Of a stretch of 25,374 nucleotides of DNA, positions 1-7,513 are shown in pieces; positions within the stretch are counted from its first letter, which is position 1, and each line of letters starts with the position of its first letter. The position numbers were made by a program, and so were the translations under genes. The stretch spans positions 1-25,374 of the forward strand of contig CAYUPI010000073.1 in assembly GCA_964446585.1 (NCBI GenBank), written 5' to 3'. The DNA is from CAYUPI01 sp964446585 (GTDB lineage Bacteria; Verrucomicrobiota; Verrucomicrobiia; Limisphaerales; UBA8199). The notes under the pieces were generated by a model. That model did not search any database, was not told the origin of the DNA, and saw only the letters and a list, made by a program, of their open reading frames with translations.

Positions 1-659
1 TAATAACAATGAGAAAAACCAATTGTGCAGGGTCCAAGAAAAGGGGGGAAGGCGGTAAAGTGCAGGTAGCCATTGGCGTCAAACCCATCGGCTCCGACAG
101 AGCACATTTCCTTCACACCACCTTGGCTCCTGCTAACGTTGCACGGAAACTCACCCCCATAGTCAAGACTCCATTTCCTAAAGCTCAATCCGATCTGTTT
201 CAGCTTGTCCCGGCATCGCTCTTTCTCATCGCCGGAATTACTTGGCACGCCTACTCCTGTTGGTTTGGACACTTCCCCTGGCATTCGAAACTCCTTCTGC
301 TTGAACGGCATTTTCTGCGGGTCCGCCTGCTTCGACTCCGCTCGAACGTATTCCGCCGTCCCCAAAAGACTGTGAAAAAGAATCAACCGTTTCGTGCTCT
401 TGTCGTAGGAAACTTCAATCATACCGCCCCCTGCCACAAGCTTGCCGTCTTTAAGGGTCGCCGGTACCCTCTCCTGACCCTCCCAAAGGTAATAGTCGGA
501 TCCGCTGCTCGTGATACGAATATCCGCTGAGGCATCGCCTTTCACCTTTTTCCATGATCCTTCGTACGTCGCTTTGGAATCGCTGCCGCAACCGACTATC
601 CAAAACGCCGAGACGACGCAACAAATGACGAAAACTTTAGATCTTATAAGCTCGTTCAT
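1..659 (-). CDS. Lipoprotein with C-terminal verrucomicrobial LKQIG-type domain (3' end outside window)
   Basis: The minus strand is open from an ATG at 659 to the window edge (219 codons, no stop), so the C terminus is missing. AAGGA just upstream supports this start. The N terminus is a lipoprotein signal: a hydrophobic stretch, then IVGC with the lipidated Cys at residue 24, so the protein is probably anchored in a membrane facing the periplasm. Residues 30-110 form a small beta-rich region (TYEGSWKKV, DYYLWEGQ, LILFHSLLGTAEYVR) that may be a lipocalin-like domain. From about residue 148 comes CRDKLKQIGLSFRKWSLDYGGEFP followed by GADGFDANGYLHF. This pattern recurs in many Verrucomicrobiota proteins, where it resembles the part that follows the helix in type II secretion/DUF1559-like proteins. 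Exact function is unknown. The plus-strand reading frame over 9-530 is its antisense shadow. Confidence 0.75.
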   Translation of the reverse strand, partial: MNELIRSKVFVICCVVSAFWIVGCGSDSKATYEGSWKKVKGDASADIRITSSGSDYYLWEGQERVPATLKDGKLVAGGGMIEVSYDKSTKRLILFHSLLGTAEYVRAESKQADPQKMPFKQKEFRMPGEVSKPTGVGVPSNSGDEKERCRDKLKQIGLSFRKWSLDYGGEFPCNVSRSQGGVKEMCSVGADGFDANGYLHFTAFPPFLGPCTIGFSHCY

Positions 660-667
660 TCTTCCTT

Positions 668-850
668 TCAGTAAGGCGACACGGTTTTGGATACGCCGCA
701 ACCGAAACAGCCCGTGCTATGGCGGAACGGTCCTAATTTCCCGTTGGGACACATCGACAAAAGGGAACCTCGCGCCGCTGCGTAATGACCCTCATTGATG
801 TAGACACAGCAAGACACACATAACGAGAAAAGGATTTTGGACGTCGCCAT
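668..850 (-). CDS. Possible small cysteine-containing protein, unrecognised
   Basis: A 60-codon reading frame starts at ATG 850 (an in-frame start also exists at 871). It ends 8 bp before the lipoprotein start on the same strand, so the two could be co-transcribed. The product begins with a weakly hydrophobic segment (ILFSLCVSCCVYI) and carries several Cys, including CPNGKLGPF and GCFGCG, which could bind metal or form disulfides if exported. I recognise no family. It could equally be untranslated leader of the lipoprotein gene. Confidence 0.3.
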   Translation of the reverse strand: MATSKILFSLCVSCCVYINEGHYAAARGSLLSMCPNGKLGPFRHSTGCFGCGVSKTVSPY

Positions 851-859
851 AGTGTTCGG

Positions 860-1373
860 CTGTGTTCGCACAGCCTAAGCAAATCACGCCGCCTGTCAAG
901 CCACCCCGCCGAAGAGCCAGAGATAGGCGACGTGCGATAGCGTTCCGGTTTGTCGTTCCGACTCTGTGCCTTGCGAAGTCAGCTTTTTCAAAAACACCAG
1001 AGCTTCGCCCTGGACCCGCGAGGAGTTGGCAGCCCTCGACCCGCCACCTCGTTCAAAAAACACGCTCAATCCCCCCCGACTCTCAACCCTCATCCATCAA
1101 CCATCAACTTTTCCGGGCCTCACGCCGGCCCAGCCCCGCGCCAAAGGGTCTAGACCCTCTGGACTCCCGCCCCTCCCAGACTCGATATGGTCCGTCCATC
1201 AACCCTCAACAATCAACTATCAATCATTTCAACCAGGGCTCCGCCCCCGACCCTGCCAGGACTTGGCACCCCTCGACCCGCCATCTCTTTCAAGGGGCAA
1301 GGCGCCCCCGGAGCACCACCGGTCAAAATGTTTTCTCCTCGCAACTCATCCTCAGCCTGGGTACGTGTCCCAC
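860..1373. repeat. Non-coding region with degenerate dispersed repeats and heptamer tracts
   Basis: No convincing gene is visible here. Two roughly 60-bp units at 997-1056 and 1233-1292 align well without gaps. Shared blocks include CTCGACCCGCCA and TTGGCA, and each ends in TTCAA. Low-complexity tracts built on a 7-base theme (CAACCCT/CAACCAT/CAACTAT) follow or lie between the units at 1078-1112 and 1193-1232. A perfect 12-bp palindrome GGGTCTAGACCC lies at 1146-1157. Reading frames running through this stretch give low-complexity Pro/Ser/Arg protein and are artefacts. Similar heptamer tracts occur elsewhere in the window, so this is probably a dispersed genomic repeat. Confidence 0.6.
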
Positions 1374-1985
1374 ATGATACAGTACAACCTGCCAGAGTTT
1401 ATTGAACAGCTCGTGATACCAGACCTGGACAAGATGGCTGCCCAGCAACTGCACTACTACGCATTTTCTGTGATCTGCCAAGCAATAGAAGTCATGGGGG
1501 CATCCATCGACAACAGCGACCTTGGAGACTTCGCCCTTTGCGAGCAGCGGTTCACGAACGCGCTCGCCGAGTTCTTCAAAGACCAACGTTACCGGAATAA
1601 TCAAAAGAAGTTCTTTCAAGTCCTGCGAGGTCCCCTGATTCACCAACTCCGTCCTGGCGACGGATTCTTCCTGGCCTCGGAGATCAAGGACAACATAGAT
1701 CCCGCTAGGCACCTCGAACACCACGAGTCCGGCGCAACGTTGCTGATCATCGAACCTTTCCTGCAAGACTTCAAACACGCCTTCGCTCGGTTTAAGCGAC
1801 ACCTCGCGGAAAAGCGAGCGCCAGCGCCCGAACGATTTAAATCAACGTTTCTCGTCGTCTGCCCCCTTGCTCTCGAATACGGAAAAACCACCTGGGACGC
1901 AGAACTATCGAAATCTGTCACGCTTACACCCGCGGCGACCGGGTCCCCACCGCTCATGGGTCAATTTGATGGCCACCGAAGCTAA
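1374..1985 (+). CDS. Hypothetical 203-aa protein with HEPN-like R-x4-H motif
   Basis: The frame is open much further upstream, but that part is repeat-derived and low-complexity, so ATG 1374 (MIQYNLPEF) is the sensible start. No good ribosome binding site is visible. The product looks soluble and mainly helical in residues 1-95. At residues 75-90, an RNNQKKFFQVLRGPLIHQL segment contains R85-x4-H90, spaced like the RX4-6H catalytic motif of HEPN ribonucleases. The same LR.GL.HQ look occurs in unnamed small families often seen near defence genes. Residues 110-145 (GATLLIIEPFLQDFKHAF) form a second helix pair. The PIN-like gene follows after 36 bp, then a TIR gene, suggesting one operon. HEPN assignment is inference only; the polar residue usually following the Arg is Gly here, which weakens it. 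Confidence 0.7.
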   Translation: MIQYNLPEFIEQLVIPDLDKMAAQQLHYYAFSVICQAIEVMGASIDNSDLGDFALCEQRFTNALAEFFKDQRYRNNQKKFFQVLRGPLIHQLRPGDGFFLASEIKDNIDPARHLEHHESGATLLIIEPFLQDFKHAFARFKRHLAEKRAPAPERFKSTFLVVCPLALEYGKTTWDAELSKSVTLTPAATGSPPLMGQFDGHRS

Positions 1986-2021
1986 ACTTTTCGTGCACCC
2001 AGAGCGGGCAGGTAAACCCAG

Positions 2022-2954
2022 ATGAGCAAGCCATCGGCACTCGTCGACAAGTCGCTGTTCCATGAACTTTGCAAAATTCAGGACGCTACCACGCTCGAAG
2101 ACCTGTGGCACAAACTGCACGAAAAATACCAACTTGTCATGCCACTAGTGCTGATCGAAGAGACAGTGGTCAACGCGGTCACACCAGGGACAAAACCCCT
2201 GGATGAAATCCAGCAACTCATCCGAGAGGTTGCTGCTCACTCATCTTGCTGGCTGGAGGACATGTACGAAATTGCCTTCAGGGAGCTGGTCGAATGCAAA
2301 CCCCTTACCACGCTGCCCCCGCTCGCCGACCCTATGGCATCCGAAATATTTAGACTCCGACTGGACGATGAATCGCTAAAGGCATGGGTCACCCAACGCA
2401 GAAAAGATACGCGCGAGGCTCACAACCGCTGGAGGACGGAACAGCAGCGACTTGTTGCCTCAGCGTACAGAACCGAGCTCCGGAGCGAAGCGCAACTATT
2501 CAACGTGGTGCGTTCCGAGTTTCTGCGAAGACTGAACGACCCTCAGCAAAGGAAAGACATGCTCGAACACATCCTCGGTGTGGTCTTCCGCAGACGCCAC
2601 AGAGAGTCACCGATCGACGAAGCGTTCGCGCAGTTCACACCGGACACTTTCACACAGTTTTATGTGACGCTGACGTGTATAAACTGCCGCCTTGCCTTTT
2701 TCCTCGCCCCCACCTTCATGTTGCCCGGCGCATCCCCCAAAGAGAAACTCCGCTTCCTTAAGCAGGCGCCAAACAATCTCTACGACGCCGAATACGTCAG
2801 CTCGGCGCTCATCTGCGAACGCTTTCTCACCCGAGACGAAGGGCAAGCTCGCATGTGCCGCGTGTTCAAACAAGCGGGCTACTGGAAAGGCGAAGTCGTC
2901 TTCGTCCCGCCGAAAGACAAAATCTCAACGGCTCTTCCGGCCGTGCTCGTTTAA
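2022..2954 (+). CDS. PIN-like domain protein (putative ribonuclease), 310 aa
   Basis: The ATG at 2022 has a weak AGGT nine bases upstream. The arrangement of acidic residues suggests a PIN-fold nuclease: ALVDKSLFHEL at the N terminus (D9), a strand PLVLIEETVV (E46/E47), a long helical middle (about residues 60-200), and a C-terminal NLYDAEYVSSALICERFLTRDEG with D255 and R271-D272. This is the usual PIN order of an early Asp, a Glu, then D..Y....-T(R/K)D. PIN domains bind divalent metal and cut RNA. The protein is longer than a toxin-type PIN (about 130 aa), like stand-alone PIN-like proteins of unknown role. It sits 36 bp after the HEPN-like gene and 88 bp before the TIR gene. The fold call rests on motif reading and is moderately secure; the substrate is unknown. 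Confidence 0.7.
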   Translation: MSKPSALVDKSLFHELCKIQDATTLEDLWHKLHEKYQLVMPLVLIEETVVNAVTPGTKPLDEIQQLIREVAAHSSCWLEDMYEIAFRELVECKPLTTLPPLADPMASEIFRLRLDDESLKAWVTQRRKDTREAHNRWRTEQQRLVASAYRTELRSEAQLFNVVRSEFLRRLNDPQQRKDMLEHILGVVFRRRHRESPIDEAFAQFTPDTFTQFYVTLTCINCRLAFFLAPTFMLPGASPKEKLRFLKQAPNNLYDAEYVSSALICERFLTRDEGQARMCRVFKQAGYWKGEVVFVPPKDKISTALPAVLV

Positions 2955-3042
2955 TCGGCGACTCAAAGCGCTCGTGACTACGCGGGCAGGACAGGTGTTC
3001 AAAAACAATTGCAGCCGGCTGCACCGTCCCCTATGTTCGCTC

Positions 3043-4026
3043 ATGGCCACCGAATTGACAAAGCTGTTCCTGAGCCACGCGACTGAAGATAAGGTTCCAT
3101 TCGTTCGCGAGCTGGCCGAAGCCTTATCGCGCTCTTTCCGCGTCTGGTACGACGAGTATTCCCTGCCGCCCGGCGCCAGCATCTTCCAGAGCATCTCTGC
3201 CGGTTTGGCGGCCTGCGATTTTGGCGTCGTCGTTCTCAGCAAACCGTTCTTCACCAAAAAGTGGACAAAAGCGGAGCTCGGCGGCCTCTTCGCTCGCGAG
3301 AGCGCCACGCTTCGCCGCATCATTCCGGTCTGGAAAGACGTCACATTTGAAGAAGTTCGCGACTTTTCGCCCATCCTCGTCGACAGGCGCGCAGTCAATG
3401 CAAACGACGGCGTCCAGGCGGTCGCAGTCTTTGTCTCTCAAGCAACTAAATCGCCAGCACAACAGGACGGATTCGTTCACACCGGAACAGTCGTTTCCAA
3501 TTTTGCCGATCTGAGCACCAGACTAACTTCAACTCAAACCGCTCGCGCATTAGCAGAATCACCCGCCGGCGCTAATCTCGTTACGCGTGCGCAGGATGAG
3601 CTTTTCGATCTCCTGGTCCAACAAGCCACGCGATTAACCAGCGAAACCCCAGCCCTCCAGCTCCGCCACACGAGATCGGCGGAAGTCCAGTGCTTCCCAC
3701 GAAACTTCATGCAATTCACAATTGAAGCCCAGGGGAGCATCCAAATGATACTGGAGGCGAGCCGTCCGGGAAGCGGCTCAGTGGATCACGCATCGTGTGC
3801 GTTGGACATTTTTCGTATCAACCGAAACCGCCTCGCCCTACAAGCCGAGCCTTCCTGCCTCGCACATAATTTATTTACTCCACTGATGACTGCCCAACAA
3901 TCCACTCAATGGCAGGATTCCCAAGGGGTAAGGTACGACAACCAGCAACTTTGCGATCTTGTCTTTCAGCGCTTCTACGAACAGATAGAGCGCCTGTTCG
4001 CGGGCGCAGCCCAGCCTTTCTCTTGA
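3043..4026 (+). CDS. TIR-domain protein, putative NAD+-cleaving effector
   Basis: The frame is open upstream through the end of the preceding gene, but homology-like sequence begins at ATG 3043 (MATELTKLFLSHATEDK). Residues 6-120 are a TIR_2-type domain: LFLSHATEDK (box 1), FRVWYDEYSLPPG, CDFGVVVLSKPFFTKKW, then AEL with E78, which matches the catalytic glutamate of NADase TIRs (WxxxEL region). Residues 130-327 are an unrecognised C-terminal region, possibly sensory or oligomerising; no transmembrane segment or repeats are visible. Many bacterial TIR proteins degrade NAD+ or make cyclic ADP-ribose variants during phage infection. With HEPN-like and PIN-like genes directly upstream and a small basic protein 14 bp downstream, I infer an abortive-infection role. 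TIR identity is secure; activity and partners are not shown. Confidence 0.88.
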   Translation: MATELTKLFLSHATEDKVPFVRELAEALSRSFRVWYDEYSLPPGASIFQSISAGLAACDFGVVVLSKPFFTKKWTKAELGGLFARESATLRRIIPVWKDVTFEEVRDFSPILVDRRAVNANDGVQAVAVFVSQATKSPAQQDGFVHTGTVVSNFADLSTRLTSTQTARALAESPAGANLVTRAQDELFDLLVQQATRLTSETPALQLRHTRSAEVQCFPRNFMQFTIEAQGSIQMILEASRPGSGSVDHASCALDIFRINRNRLALQAEPSCLAHNLFTPLMTAQQSTQWQDSQGVRYDNQQLCDLVFQRFYEQIERLFAGAAQPFS

Positions 4027-4040
4027 ATGTATAACGACCT

Positions 4041-4274
4041 ATGAAAGGCAGACAAAAAGGCCGTCCTACCAAATGGGTTAGTGCCAGCGTTGACCAGTGG
4101 TTGTACGTCGACAAAACCGGGTTCAGATTCAGAGTGGTGGAGAAATGGGCACGGAAAGATAAGAGGGTCGGCGAGCTCACCGTGAGCGTAGGCGGCCTGC
4201 GCTGGCGCCCAGCCAACGGCAAGGCCCAACGCCGGTGGACTTGGCAGGAGGTTGCAGATTGGCTGAGCAGCTGA
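4041..4274 (+). CDS. Small basic conserved-looking protein, 77 aa
   Basis: ATG 4041 lies 14 bp after the TIR stop, and the gene is probably translated from the same transcript. The product is short, rich in Arg/Lys and Trp (seven Trp), and soluble. It contains RVVEKWARKDKRVGELTVSVGGLRW followed by WTWQEVADWL. The pattern of a beta-rich core ending in a short helix could be a compact nucleic-acid-binding domain, but I recognise no named family. Composition and codon pattern look coding. Its position suggests an accessory or regulatory part of the TIR cassette, or an unrelated gene that happens to sit downstream. Confidence 0.6.
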   Translation: MKGRQKGRPTKWVSASVDQWLYVDKTGFRFRVVEKWARKDKRVGELTVSVGGLRWRPANGKAQRRWTWQEVADWLSS

Positions 4275-4295
4275 TAATTGACCGCCACAGCGCTG

Positions 4296-4499
4296 TCACG
4301 CATCACTACCACCCGCCCCATACCTCCTCCCAAACTCCTCCCCCGTCCTCCTAAGCCGTTCCCTTAGCACATTCGGCCTCACGGCCGTCGCATGAGTGCC
4401 AAATCCCATTACCAATTTCTCCACCTCCCCAATGTTGTTTAACCCCATCGTCACCCGCAGAATGCCTTTCGCCAACTCGATCAACCTCTGGCTCTCCAA
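4296..4499 (-). pseudogene. Possible gene remnant or small ORF, 67 codons
   Basis: A minus-strand frame runs between TAG (4500-4502) and TGA (4296-4298). The only early start is TTG at 4499; an ATG occurs at codon 18. The peptide (LIELAKGILRVTMGLNNIGEVEKLV, then VLRERLRRTGEEFGRRYG) looks like real helical protein rather than random translation. Yet it has no ribosome binding site and no clear N terminus, so it may be the C-terminal stump of a larger gene. No family recognised. It sits between the defence cassette and the phosphoesterase gene. Confidence 0.3.
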
Positions 4500-4619
4500 C
4501 TAACGACCGAAAGGTCAGCGCGGAAGACGCCACCCGCCCTGCCCCTCGCCCGATCGCCGATTCGCCACATCCGGCCGTGCTCTCAAAAACTCAGCTCGCC
4601 CCGCCTCAGCCTACTCATA

Positions 4620-6119
4620 TCACCCCGCCGGGTTCGTTGGCGCCGCATTATCAGGCTGCAAAAACATCGCCCCATGCTCATAGGTAACCAACTTCCTCGC
4701 CTGGCTTGCCGCCTCCGCCGGATGAACGTTCGCCTGCTGCGCTTTCGCCCGCGCCAGGATACTCTTCTGCAGGTCGCTCAGCGGGATGTCCTTTGACTCA
4801 TCACTGCCATCAATCGAGCACTTGGCAGTAATCTCAGGCCAATCCTTGTTTTCATTCCCCTTTGCTCGCGTCAGCAACTGGTCCAGCGTTGGCGCGGCCT
4901 TAATTCGTGGGCTCGGCAGGAAACCGCCTGGTCCCTGCTCCAACTTCAACCAATCCCGCAAGGTCGCCAAAATCGATGTATGGTCATAAGGTGTCTGGCC
5001 GCCTGGCGCTCGGAACACCGTCCCCGGTTCAACATACGACGACACCACCACAGCCGGTACCCGCACCCCGAAACGATCGAATTTGAATTTCCCATCCAGC
5101 GAAATCGGATGAGGATCGGGAGGCGCCGCACCCATCAGCGGAGGGACATGGTCGTAACAACCACCGTGCTCATCAAACGTGACAATCAGCAATATTCTGT
5201 CCCGGTAAGGACTCTTACGGACACTCTCATATGCTCTGGCAAGAAACGTTTCCCCCCGGCAAATGTTGTGTGGCGGATGATAATCATTCGGCCAGTTAAA
5301 CAATTCGGCGAGAAATCTCGGCTCGATAAAAGAGTACCTTGGGAGCTTATCCTCCGGATCGGCATCTACCGCTGCCGAACACGCATCCTCGAAAGCTGAG
5401 TACCGGTGCACTTGATCGCGCAACCCTCCATTCTGCCAGAACTGAAGGTACGTCAGGCATGCAGTATAAGTGTCGGAGAATATTTTCCAGGGAATCCCCT
5501 GCGCCTCAAGCACGTTAAAAATTGTTTTGTTGTGATAGAACTCATACGAATCGTTGTCCACATGGCCGTCCGATGACCCGCTGTGCACAAATCCCCGATT
5601 CGGCCACGTCTGGCTCGGCACTGAGGCAAACCAACCATCGCACACCGCAAATGCCCTCGCCAAATCATTGATCACATTCGCGTCCTTGGGGCCGTAGGTC
5701 TGCATAATCTGGCCGCACGAGTTAGCCCCAGCGTCGGTCGTAAAATAATTCTGCAAGAATCCGCTCATGTCCGCTCGGTCGTTCGGGCCAGGATTGCTCT
5801 TACCGAATAGCTGCTGCGTGACGTATTCAAACTCCTCGTGCGGATCAGGCGTCGGCACCTGGTTTTTGTTTCCGCAAGAGGGCCAGGCAGACGTGCCTTC
5901 AACGGCGTACACTTTTTCCTCCCTCTGAGGCACAACCAGTGTGTTGAAAAAATTATCTTTGCTCAGTCCTTCGTACCTCGGCTGCTCGCCCGGACCCGGC
6001 GCGGGGATGTTGAACTTCGGCCGGTTCTGATCGTTGTCGTACAACCAGCCAAGCAGGTTATCAAATGACCGGTTCTCAAACATCACCACCACAACATGCT
6101 CAATATTTTCCAAGCCCAT
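4620..6119 (-). CDS. Phospholipase C/acid phosphatase-type phosphoesterase
   Basis: A 499-residue protein of the alkaline-phosphatase-superfamily phosphoesterase family (PF04185; bacterial phospholipase C and AcpA-like acid phosphatases). The frame extends to a TTG at 6221, but ATG 6119 places the conserved start MGLENIEHVVVVMFENRSFDN at the N terminus, as in the family. Diagnostic motifs are FENRSFDN (residues 14-21, metal and nucleophile region), GSSDGH, TFDEHGG (314-320, metal ligands) followed by YDHVPP, and TPYDHTSILATLRDW. These enzymes hydrolyse phosphomonoesters or phospholipid head groups. Many relatives carry a Tat signal; none is visible here, so this one may act in the cytoplasm. 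It has no obvious link to the flanking defence genes. The extra plus-strand frames here are shadows. Confidence 0.88.
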   Translation of the reverse strand: MGLENIEHVVVVMFENRSFDNLLGWLYDNDQNRPKFNIPAPGPGEQPRYEGLSKDNFFNTLVVPQREEKVYAVEGTSAWPSCGNKNQVPTPDPHEEFEYVTQQLFGKSNPGPNDRADMSGFLQNYFTTDAGANSCGQIMQTYGPKDANVINDLARAFAVCDGWFASVPSQTWPNRGFVHSGSSDGHVDNDSYEFYHNKTIFNVLEAQGIPWKIFSDTYTACLTYLQFWQNGGLRDQVHRYSAFEDACSAAVDADPEDKLPRYSFIEPRFLAELFNWPNDYHPPHNICRGETFLARAYESVRKSPYRDRILLIVTFDEHGGCYDHVPPLMGAAPPDPHPISLDGKFKFDRFGVRVPAVVVSSYVEPGTVFRAPGGQTPYDHTSILATLRDWLKLEQGPGGFLPSPRIKAAPTLDQLLTRAKGNENKDWPEITAKCSIDGSDESKDIPLSDLQKSILARAKAQQANVHPAEAASQARKLVTYEHGAMFLQPDNAAPTNPAG

Positions 6120-6398
6120 AAGGGGACTTATAGTGCGACGCAGCCGCGTGAGCAAGAACCTGCCAACGATGGCCCTTCCACCCTCATTCCAACGCTCTGC
6201 AGGGCAAACTGCTTCAGCCAACGAAAATGAAATCTGCAGACAAACCGCTCTTATTAGAAAAGCAGAGCTCCGCGCAAGGAAATCCTTTCAGATTCTGGTG
6301 GGCCACCCCGCCGCTCCACCCGCATCGCCCGTCTCCCCCTCCCTCCCCGCCCTCCGTGGTTTCAGCTTTCAGCTTTCAAAATTTCAGCTTTTTCCCCC
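6120..6398. repeat. Intergenic region with TTTCAGC heptamer tract
   Basis: Gap between two minus-strand genes. At 6358-6392 the unit TTTCAGC recurs (TTTCAGC-TTTCAGC-TTTCAAAATTTCAGC) and ends in a pyrimidine run. This is the same kind of low-complexity 7-base repeat seen at 1078-1112, 1193-1232, 7371-7400 and 19612-19665. No promoter or terminator is evident. Confidence 0.5.
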
Positions 6399-7259
6399 CT
6401 AGAGCTCCACATCCCTGCATCGCCGGTCCAACTGGTACGCCACGCGACCAACAAACTCCTCCGACAACCGCCTCGGCTCCTGCCCGATCCAACTCGGAAC
6501 CATCTTCCCGCTCAGCACCCACACCTCCCACTCCTTCTTTGCGCTCGGCACATACCAGCCAGGCAGAGCCACGATCGCTCGCGCCTCCACCTCCTCGCCG
6601 ACGGCCTTCGACATCTCTCTGGCCACCCATTCAGCATTCCGACGCGCCTGCGCCGGTGCCTCCACATCCGAATACCGAGGAAATCGGATCGCCTCCCCGT
6701 CGAAAACCGCCTCGCTCGCAGGCCTGCCGCCCTTCGACGGGCGCTTCGACCGGCACTTGGTTTCGATCGCAAAAATGCCACCCGGCCCGACCACTACATG
6801 ATCCACGTTCCACTTCCCACTGCCCGGAACATCGTGAAAGACCCGATATCCCATCCTCGCCAGCCGACCCAACAAGTCGCCCATCGTCTGCTCCCCTAAA
6901 AGCCCCAGCCGGCATGCCCGCAGACTCTGCAACTTCCTCCAGGCGACAACCGTGCACAAAGCCGACCCCAATCCAAAGACCGTCAGAAACACGAACTCCT
7001 CACCCCGGCCTGCCAAAGGCGCCGCCAAAGCTCCAACAGCAACCAGCGCAAACATGAAAGCCGCGAATAGCAAATTCGTATACTCGTCACTAATCGCCTC
7101 AACTCGTTTTGCGAGGCTGTACCCGGCTGGCCGCAACAACCGCTCCTCGGTCGGCACCCGCACACCCCTACGCCGTCGAAACCACTTCTGAACAAAAACC
7201 GCCGCCACGAGCACCACAATGGGCACCCCGCCACCCAAGCCTATCAGCATCCTCAACAT
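6399..7259 (-). CDS. Membrane-anchored NERD-domain protein (putative nuclease)
   Basis: I chose ATG 7259 (286 aa); a GTG at 7307 would add 16 residues. Hydrophobic segments at about residues 5-23, 62-82 and 89-107 suggest three membrane spans. The C-terminal half is a NERD domain (nuclease-related domain, PF08378): LGEQTMGDLLGRL, GYRVFHDVP, then NVDHVVVGPGGIFAIETK. The latter gives D153 and E166-x-K168, the spacing of PD-(D/E)XK nucleases. NERD proteins are widespread and poorly characterised; a role in DNA processing or defence is suspected. The gene is divergent from the helicase-methylase-ATPase operon (254 bp apart), so it could share regulation with it, but it could be an unrelated neighbour. 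Domain call is secure; function is not. Confidence 0.85.
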   Translation of the reverse strand: MLRMLIGLGGGVPIVVLVAAVFVQKWFRRRRGVRVPTEERLLRPAGYSLAKRVEAISDEYTNLLFAAFMFALVAVGALAAPLAGRGEEFVFLTVFGLGSALCTVVAWRKLQSLRACRLGLLGEQTMGDLLGRLARMGYRVFHDVPGSGKWNVDHVVVGPGGIFAIETKCRSKRPSKGGRPASEAVFDGEAIRFPRYSDVEAPAQARRNAEWVAREMSKAVGEEVEARAIVALPGWYVPSAKKEWEVWVLSGKMVPSWIGQEPRRLSEEFVGRVAYQLDRRCRDVEL

Positions 7260-7513
7260 GCCGGCAATCCTACCGAGCCTCACCACGCCACGCGACAAAA
7301 CCTTCACCTCTCGACCAATTCTTTGGCGGTATCGGACACCGATGACGCCTCCGTCGTCCTCACTACCGTCTTCAACTTTCCGCTTTCAACTTCTCTCCCT
7401 CCGTCGCACCATTGGGCGACATTTCGTCATGGGCGGCACAGACACAACGACCATTCGGCCACCAGGCGTCCAACGCGGGCCGCACCACCACTCTACCTTA
7501 GATCCACTCATCG
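7260..7513. other. Divergent intergenic region, NERD gene versus helicase operon
   Basis: Both flanking genes point outward, so promoters for each should lie here, but I cannot identify convincing -35/-10 boxes. A short heptamer-like pyrimidine tract (CTTTCCGCTTTCAACTTC region, 7371-7400) resembles the other intergenic tracts in this window. Confidence 0.4.

Noticed and set aside
966..1373. Long N-terminal extension of the 203-aa protein
   Set aside because: Encoded by repeat and heptamer tracts, giving Pro/Ser/Arg-rich sequence unlike the downstream protein.
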